64,000 bases of DNA from Actinosynnema pretiosum (GTDB taxonomy: Bacteria > Actinomycetota > Actinomycetes > Mycobacteriales > Pseudonocardiaceae), in contig NZ_JAMTCF010000004.1 in NCBI RefSeq assembly GCF_024171695.1, forward strand, positions 466,511 through 530,510, in the 5' to 3' direction. The notes under the pieces are model-generated. The model was not told the origin of the DNA. It did no database searches and was given only the letters and a program-made list of their open reading frames with translations. The first letter of the stretch is position 1; each line of letters opens with the position of its first letter. Below, piece after piece: positions 58,991-64,000 of this stretch. A program made the position numbers and the translations under genes.

Positions 58991-59295
58991 TCGCCCATCT
59001 CCTCCAGGTGCCGGTCGAGAGCGGTGAAGCTCGTCATCCACATCCGCCGGTACGGGGCGAGCCAGGCGTCGACCTCCGCCAGCGGCTCCGGCCGGAGCCG
59101 GTACCAGCGCCGCTGGGCGTCCCTGCGGACCTCGACCAGCCCCACGTCGCGAAGCACCTTGAGGTGCTTGGACACCGTGGGCTGGGTCAGGTTGAGCAGC
59201 TCGACCAGGTCGTTGACCGGGCGCTCGCCTGACCGCAGGACGTCGAGGATCTCCCGCCGGTGGGAGTCGGCCAGCACGGCGAACATAGATGCCAT
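58987..59295 (-). CDS. ArsR family transcriptional regulator
   Basis: 102 residues from ATG 59295. A compact winged helix: FAVLADSHRREILDVLRSGERPVNDLVELLNLTQPTVSKHLKVLRDVGLVEVRRDAQRRWYRLRPEPLAEVDAWL. The metal-binding CxC of arsenic-type members is absent, as in the AHSA1-linked subgroup, so the inducer is unknown. It is leaderless from TATATT 6 nt upstream. The promoter carries a direct repeat that may be its operator. Confidence 0.92.
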   Translation of the reverse strand: MASMFAVLADSHRREILDVLRSGERPVNDLVELLNLTQPTVSKHLKVLRDVGLVEVRRDAQRRWYRLRPEPLAEVDAWLAPYRRMWMTSFTALDRHLEEMGE

Positions 59296-59332
59296 GCTGG
59301 GAATATAGATGCATCGGCATATTGCCTGTCAA
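59281..59332 (-). promoter_or_regulatory. ArsR promoter and direct-repeat operator
   Basis: TTGACA (59332-59327) and TATATT (59307-59302), spacer 19, then ATG 59295. A direct repeat GAAcATAGATGC / GAAtATAGATGC at 59281-59292 and 59301-59312 overlaps the -10 box and start codon. Confidence 0.65.
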
Positions 59333-59614
59333 CGGAGCATGATCCCTCCTCGGGTAGTCGCTCGGCTCGGTGTGGCGGTCGGACGTGAACAGCATGCGGA
59401 CAGCGACCGACCGAAATCCGGAATCAGCGGGTCGGAACGGCCTTGGATTCACCCCGGTGTGCGACCGAGGTCGAGGGAATGCGCAGGTCGGAGACAGGGC
59501 TGGATTCGCCGGATCGTGAAGCTAGGATGGTCGCAGCGGCTCCTCGCACCCCTGGGCGCAGCTCGTCGACGCGGCACGACCGCGCTCCCCGCAACTCCCA
59601 GCCGAGGACTGCCC

Positions 59615-60748
59615 GTGCGCTCCCTCTCCGTGCCCAGCTCGCCCGTTCGCGACCTGCTCGCCCTCACCTCGCGTCCCGAGGTGATCTCCTTCGCGGGCGG
59701 CCTGCCCGCGCCAGAGCTGTTCGACCTCGACGGCATCCGCGCCGCCGCCGACCGCGCCCTCACCCGCCGCACCCTCCAGTACGCGCCCACCGAAGGTGAT
59801 CCCGACCTGCGGGAACAGGTCGCGGCCCGGCTCACCGCGCGCGGCCTGCCCACGCGACCCGACGAGCTGCTGATCACCACCGGTTCCCAGCAGGCGCTCG
59901 CCCTCGTGGTCACCGCCCTGCTCGAACCCGGCTCCGTCGTCGCGGTCGAGGAGCCCACCTACCTCGCCGCGCTCCAGTGCTTCCACCTCGCGGGCGCGCG
60001 CGTGGTCGCGGTCCCCGGCGACGAGCGCGGCATCGACCCGGTCGCGCTCACCGAGGTCGTCGAGCGCGACCGGCCCGAGCTGCTCTACCTGGTGCCGACC
60101 TTCGCCAACCCGACCGGCCGCACCCTCGACGCCGAGCGGTGCGCCGAGGTCCTGCGCGTCGCCGAGCGCTCCGGGCTCCGCGTGCTGGAGGACGACCCGT
60201 ACAGCGAGCTGCGCTACCGGGGCGACGCGGTGCCCGCGCTGGCCGCCTCTAGCGACCTCGTGCTGCACTTGGGCACGTTCTCCAAGATCGGCGCACCCGG
60301 TCTGCGGGTCGGCTGGTTGCGCGCGGCCAAGGAGCTGATGCCCGCGCTCGTGGTCACCAAGCAGGCCGCTGACCTGCACACTTCCGCGATCGACCAGGCC
60401 GTGGTCGCGGACTACCTCCGGGAGAGCGACCTCGACGCGCACGTCCGGCGGCTGTGCGTGGCCTACCGGGAGCGCCGGGACGCGCTGGTCGGCGCTCTGG
60501 AGACGGCGCTGCCCGACGGGGCGGAGTGGACCGATCCGGACGGCGGGATGTTCGTGTGGGTCCGGCTGCCGGGGGAGGTGGACACGGCGGTGGTGCTGCG
60601 ACGTGCGCTGGAGCGGGACGTGGCGTTCGTGCCGGGCGCCTCCTTCTACGCGGGTGAACCTGATCGGGCGACGATGCGGCTGTCCTTCACCACCGGAGCT
60701 CCCGAGGTCATCCGGGAGGGCGTGCGGAGGTTGGAGACGGTGCTGTGA
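59615..60748 (+). CDS. PLP-dependent aminotransferase (class I/II, 2-aminoadipate type)
   Basis: 377 residues from GTG 59615 (GAGGA 6 nt upstream); earlier in-frame starts have no similarity. SSPVRDLLALTSRPEVISFAGGLPAPELF is the family's N-terminal signature; DDPYSELRY binds the cofactor ring, and Lys224 in GTFSKIGAPGLRVGW forms the Schiff base. It lacks the GntR domain of MocR proteins. Related enzymes (LysN, aromatic and kynurenine/alpha-aminoadipate aminotransferases) transfer amino groups to 2-oxoglutarate. The substrate is not certain. TAGGAT at 59524-59529 may be its promoter. Confidence 0.9.
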   Translation: MRSLSVPSSPVRDLLALTSRPEVISFAGGLPAPELFDLDGIRAAADRALTRRTLQYAPTEGDPDLREQVAARLTARGLPTRPDELLITTGSQQALALVVTALLEPGSVVAVEEPTYLAALQCFHLAGARVVAVPGDERGIDPVALTEVVERDRPELLYLVPTFANPTGRTLDAERCAEVLRVAERSGLRVLEDDPYSELRYRGDAVPALAASSDLVLHLGTFSKIGAPGLRVGWLRAAKELMPALVVTKQAADLHTSAIDQAVVADYLRESDLDAHVRRLCVAYRERRDALVGALETALPDGAEWTDPDGGMFVWVRLPGEVDTAVVLRRALERDVAFVPGASFYAGEPDRATMRLSFTTGAPEVIREGVRRLETVL

Positions 60749-60845
60749 GGCTTCCCGGTGTCCGGTGGATCCGGGCGCACACGTTTGCGCGTTCACTCGG
60801 ATGGGGATTTTCGAGGGTGGGCGGGTGATCAAGGAGGAGTCTTTG

Positions 60846-61526
60846 ATGCGCAGGCTGTGGCCGGTCCTCGCGACGGCGGTGCTGGTTCTCGCGAGCGGGT
60901 GCGGCGGGGGCGACGGGCGGTTGGTCGCCATCGCGTCGGACGGGCGGGACCGGGCCGAGCTGGCGCTGCTGAGCGGGGCGACCACGATCGTCGTGCGGGC
61001 CGTCGACCTCGGTGACGAGCTGGTGCGGGCGTGGGCCCCGGACGGGTCGAAGCTCGCGCCGCGCGCTGACCTCGACGGGGAGGTGGTGCGGGTGTCGTTC
61101 GAGGACCGGGGTGGTTCGGGGACGGCCGACGCGCGGGTCGAGGTGAACCGGTCGGTGCTGTGGAAGGTGCGGCTGGACGGCGGGGCGGTCGAGCAGGACG
61201 TCGACCTGGGGGCCGGGCGGGTGTCGTCGGTGGACTTCGGTGCGGGGTCGCAGCGGATCAACTTGACCCTGCCCGCGCCGTCCGGGGCGGTGCCGGTGCG
61301 GATGACCGGTGGGGCCTCGATGTTCGCGGTGCACCTGCCGTCGGGGGCGGAGGCTCGGGTGCGGTTCGGCGGGGGCGCCGGGCAGGCGGTGATCGACGGG
61401 GTGACGACGTCCGGGATCGCCGGGGGGACCGTGCTGGGGACCGGCGGGGTTGATTCCGCGGAGGACCACTACGCGGTGGACGCGATCGCCGGGGTTGGGC
61501 TGTTGACGGTGGAACGGACTTCGTAG
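60846..61526 (+). CDS. Lipoprotein with DUF4097-like beta-helix character
   Basis: 226 residues from ATG 60846, with AAGGAGG 8 nt upstream. The signal peptide ends in lipobox LASGC (Cys ~19). The mature chain is made of short repeated beta-strands (VWKVRLDGGAVEQDVDLGAGRVSSVDFGAGSQRINLTLPAPSGAVPVRMTGGASMF), a pattern like DUF4097 or other adhesin-type beta-solenoids. It is exported and surface-bound. Function not assigned. Confidence 0.78.
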   Translation: MRRLWPVLATAVLVLASGCGGGDGRLVAIASDGRDRAELALLSGATTIVVRAVDLGDELVRAWAPDGSKLAPRADLDGEVVRVSFEDRGGSGTADARVEVNRSVLWKVRLDGGAVEQDVDLGAGRVSSVDFGAGSQRINLTLPAPSGAVPVRMTGGASMFAVHLPSGAEARVRFGGGAGQAVIDGVTTSGIAGGTVLGTGGVDSAEDHYAVDAIAGVGLLTVERTS

Positions 61527-62104
61527 AGCTGACGGTGCGGCAGCTGTGGTGAGCTCCCTTCGGGTTCCGGTGGGATTCGAGGGGGTTTCAGATATTAGGT
61601 TTTGCCGGGTGGTGGGTCGGGGGCACGGCGCAATCGTTTGCTTCCGGGTGCATCGGAGTTCATGGTGTCACTCGAAAGAGTGGTAAATCTGGTTGTGGTT
61701 CTCGTTTTTGCTGGTAGATCGATTGTCTCGGTGCTTACCCCCTGATGAGTCGAAGCTGAGTGATTGCCCGCGAGTGATCACTACGGGCAGAATTGTCATG
61801 GGACCCGGACGGCCTGCGTGGACGCAGGTGGTGAGAGTTGTTCGTGGCGCGCGACGGGGGCGTCACGAAGGTCGCGCCAGTGGGCGGTTCGGGCACTTCG
61901 GTGCTCGCCTGCCTCGCTCGGCCGGGTCCTTCAACGGGGTTGATTGCTCGGGTCCGGCCATCGGAGGCGCACGAGCAAGGCTGGACTTGCGGGGTTTGGG
62001 CCTGAGGTGCCGAAGGGGCGAATGTCGGGGGCACTGTGCTCGATAGGGCTGCTTGATGCTGTGGGAATCGTGTCGTTGCTTGGAACGCGGGTGGTTCCGC
62101 TGGA
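61527..62104. other. Lower-GC intergenic region
   Basis: 578 bases with visibly lower GC than the core, marking the change to the accessory edge. Open frames on the minus strand near 61735-62126 lack family-like sequence. No RNA gene or clear terminator seen. Confidence 0.5.
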
Positions 62105-62359
62105 TCAGCGCAGGCATAAGCTGCACAGCCGTGCGGTGGGGTATCGGGTCAGCAGTTCACGGCGGGTGCCGCAGATCTTGACGTAGTCACCGACCCAGGT
62201 CGTGCCATTCGTCGGTGTTCCACTGATGGACCGGCAGTTGGCGCGGTGCAGGATCATGGCTGCGGGGTTGAGGGTGCGTTCGGCGTTGATGACGAACTGC
62301 TCCGGGTTGGCTGCGATCCACCACTCGTAGGCACCGTTGTCCTCGTTGAACTCCAGCAT
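62105..62359 (-). CDS. Small unknown protein, 84 aa
   Basis: MLEFNEDNGAYEWWIAANPEQFVINAERTLNPAAMILHRANCRSISG is followed by a strand-turn-strand (TTWVGDYVKICGTRRELLTRY) and the C-terminus ARLCSLCLR. Four cysteines (one in HRANC, one in KIC, and C-x-x-C at the end) could bind a metal. It is not assigned to a named family. It looks folded and has ordinary codon use, so it is probably real. The same frame stays open for another 277 codons upstream, without similarity. Confidence 0.6.
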   Translation of the reverse strand: MLEFNEDNGAYEWWIAANPEQFVINAERTLNPAAMILHRANCRSISGTPTNGTTWVGDYVKICGTRRELLTRYPTARLCSLCLR

Positions 62360-63151
62360 TGATCGATCATGCCCCTGATGAGGGCGGGTTTCGCTACGGG
62401 CGGCCGTGGGGACGTGTCGCCGCGCGGCGTGGAAGCACGGGTTCTCGGGTCGGGCAGGCATGGAGTCGCAGGTTGTGGCTTGTGTGCTGCGGGCTTGCTG
62501 CTCGGGGATGCGGTGTGGTGACGCGGCGGTGTGCTGGTCGCTGGTTATCGGCATGCGGTCTGGGTAATGGGCGGCCGTGGTGCGCGATCCACGCTGGCCT
62601 GTGCTCCGGGTGGCGGGGGAGGTTAATCGTCGCTTGGGAAGCTGCCCTGAGCATGCGTCGCGTCCTTGACGACGGTGAGGTTCGGTGAACACCTCTGAGA
62701 AGAGGCGTGCCAGGCGGTTGCCCAACGGAGGCTTGGATCGGGGTGCTGGTGTTCCAGGCTTGATCAGGTCGGCGCCCGCTGTTGTGGTCTGGTGGGCTGA
62801 GATCGGGACGGCGCTGTGGGTGACCAGTGTGAGCAGCGGTGACAGGAGGATGTCGTTGCCGCAGAGCACGGCGAAGTTTTCTGGTGGGGTGGACGGGAGG
62901 TCGACGGTGCTGGCGTCGATGTCGTCGACGGTGTATTTGACACCGATCACGCCGAGAACATCCCAGCTCGCGCGGTGTTGCTGCGGGTAATGGCTGCTCC
63001 GCGCGGGTAGGGATGCGGTAGGGGAGCAGTGAGCTTTTTCGTTGTGACGTCGCAGGTCGCAGCGCGGGCTGAGTGGTGGGAGCGCGATGGGTGAGGCTCG
63101 CGGTAAGACGGCGGTCGACCAAGATCCAATGCCCCGACCGGGGGACCCGTC
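62360..63151. other. Accessory region, possible gene remnant
   Basis: On the minus strand about 62650-62965 codes for a stretch with good third-position bias, starting GVIGVKYTVDDIDASTVDLP and including VLCGNDILLSPLLTLVTHSA, then decays. It may be the remnant of a gene in the same frame as the 84-aa gene. Nothing else is supported in this region. Confidence 0.3.
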
Positions 63152-63486
63152 GTGCTGTCTTGCCCTGCCGTGATCCTGTTGTCCAACCACACCCTGGTTC
63201 GACTGGCCGATCTCATCCGCGCAGAACGATCGCGTAGCCGACCCAGCCGGTCGGCACGGTGCGCACCCCGTGCAAGCGCCACGTCACGCGCCCTCACCTG
63301 TCACGCGGGAAGAAGGCACTCAACCGGGCACACGGCCGCATCCGAGCTCTCGGCGAACGCGCCGTCTCGCTGCTCAAGGGCTGGAAAGTCCTTGCCAAGC
63401 TGCACTGCTGCCCGCGCCGAGCGACCTCGATGATCGCGGCTGTCCTCGTCTTTAACCACATCGAGACCTGCCGCCGACCAGGATGA
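63152..63486 (+). pseudogene. Internally deleted IS5-type transposase remnant
   Basis: An N-terminal fragment (VILLSNHTLVRLADLIRAERSR) like the helix-turn-helix start of DDE_Tnp_4-type IS5 transposases is joined, with a frameshift near 63250, to the C-terminal end: TPCKRHVT, KKALNRAHGRIRALGERAVSLLKGWKVLAKLHCCPRRATSM. The middle with two of the DDE residues is missing; ~335 bp remain of roughly 800. Confidence 0.7.
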
Positions 63487-63665
63487 AAAGGCTCGGTGGG
63501 GACCGGGCTTTCCGCTGTGAAGGCTCTGCGGTGTGCGATCACGTCTGTCGCCTTGAGGCGTACGAACAGTGGGACGAGGGTGAGTGAGGACGTCACCGGG
63601 GAGCGGATGTGCAGGTGTGCGCCACTGACCGAGTACGAGCGAGGCTGAGTGGTCTCGGTGCACCT

Positions 63666-64000
63666 AGGTTCTGTCGTCAAATGTCACGCCCACATCAGGA
63701 GCGATGCGAGGGTGACGGCTGCTGTATAGGACTCGGCGGTCTTGTCGTAGCGGGTGGCGATGCCGCGCCACTGCTTGAGGCGGTTGAAGCATCGTTCCAC
63801 CACGTTGCGGTGCTTGTAGATCTCGCGGTCGAAGCCCGGCGGGCGGCCTCCGCGACTGCCCCGCCGGGCCCGGTTGCGGACCTGGTCGGCCCGCTCGGGA
63901 ATCGTGTGGGCGATGCCTCGGCGGCGAAGCCAGGCGCGGATCGCCTTCGAGCTGTAGCCCTTGTCGCCCAGGACGTGATCGGGCCGGACCCTGGGCCGCC
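63666..64000 (-). mobile_element. IS5-family insertion sequence, one end
   Basis: The element seems to end near GGTTCTGTCGTCAAATG (from about 63666), directly after CCTA, a CTAG-like target. It carries the 3' part of a transposase gene and continues past the window. Confidence 0.65.
63684..64000 (-). CDS. IS5 family (IS427-like) transposase, C-terminal part
   Basis: The stop codon is at 63684-63686 and the gene runs off the right edge (about 105 codons visible). VRPDHVLGDKGYSSKAIRAWLRRRGIAHTIPER carries the second catalytic Asp (GDKGY), and VVERCFNRLKQWRGIATRYDKTAESY the final Glu with the YREK-like ERxFxxLKxxR block. This is the second half of the split orfA/orfB transposase of the IS427 group. 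Only this part is visible, so activity cannot be judged. Confidence 0.85.
   Translation of the reverse strand, partial: RPRVRPDHVLGDKGYSSKAIRAWLRRRGIAHTIPERADQVRNRARRGSRGGRPPGFDREIYKHRNVVERCFNRLKQWRGIATRYDKTAESYTAAVTLASLLMWA

Noticed and set aside
62105..63190. 361-codon open frame as one gene
   Set aside because: Only the last 84 codons look like a folded protein; the N-terminal part is low quality and the middle decays. I kept the short gene and listed the rest as a possible remnant.

Overview
The window is very GC-rich DNA (about 70-75 percent by eye) with strong third-position G/C bias, many GTG starts, frequent ATGA/GTGA gene overlaps and many apparently leaderless genes. The segment pdtaR ... 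polA - rpsA - coaE - (DUF402-type gene) - uvrB follows the order of the Mycobacterium tuberculosis Rv1626-Rv1633 region. Long CDS-flanking spacers, YezG/YbaB-type genes and a XRE/AraC/GNAT-rich content suggest a filamentous actinomycete of the Pseudonocardiaceae type (Actinosynnema/Saccharothrix-like). The genus is inference only.

Layout. 1-4.2 kb: a CoA-binding protein fragment, a secreted PI-PLC-like protein, a DinB-like protein and an unknown protein. 4.9-10.7 kb: pdtaR, then the five-gene branched-chain amino acid ABC transporter operon livKHMGF, with a hairpin between livK and livH. 10.7-14.4 kb: lipoprotein and thioesterase genes divergent from polA. 14.4-17.3 kb: an intergenic zone dominated by tandem repeats around a Gfo/Idh/MocA oxidoreductase with a LacI-type operator. 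17.3-21.7 kb: an unknown ORF coupled to a small Rossmann protein, then a TetR-controlled YhgE/Pip export-type operon with a 30-bp perfect palindrome at its promoter. 22.3-32.8 kb: GNAT and methyltransferase genes, rpsA, a lipoprotein, the coaE-GrpB fusion, two related DUF402-type genes, a cysteine-rich DUF5685 gene and uvrB.

32.8-38.1 kb: an unusual protein joining an extracytoplasmic alpha/beta hydrolase to an ABC ATPase, with its permease, and a terC gene behind a yybP-ykoY-type (Mn2+) riboswitch. 38.1-42.2 kb: S9 peptidase, then a Crp-family regulator overlapping a degenerate class III cyclase-like gene, and a GNAT. 42.5-44.8 kb: a RES-domain toxin and its family's usual antitoxin, separated by about 1 kb of repeat-rich DNA. 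45-51.3 kb: a GT87 glycosyltransferase, a YezG-like immunity-type protein with a YbaB/EbfC-type protein, a large repeat tract, an FKBP isomerase, a trypsin and an EI24 membrane protein. 51.4-54.7 kb: a XRE regulator with a ~310-residue repetitive N-terminal extension, followed by two tiny overlapping genes. 54.7-61.5 kb: small regulator/enzyme pairs (DUF309-GNAT, AraC-VOC, ArsR-SRPBCC), a secreted membrane-anchored protein, an aminotransferase and a lipoprotein. 61.5-64 kb: a lower-GC accessory edge with an unknown 84-aa gene, an internally deleted IS5-type transposase remnant and the end of a second IS5-family element that runs off the window.

Most notable: many coding starts sit 6-8 nt after a TANNNT box, so leaderless translation seems routine here. 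Several intergenic spacers carry independent minisatellite-like arrays with 14, 15-16, 18, 20, 25 and 62-63 bp periods. Best candidates for unusual biology are the hydrolase-ABC fusion, the Crp/cyclase-like pair and the split RES module. No tRNA, rRNA or CRISPR array was recognised.
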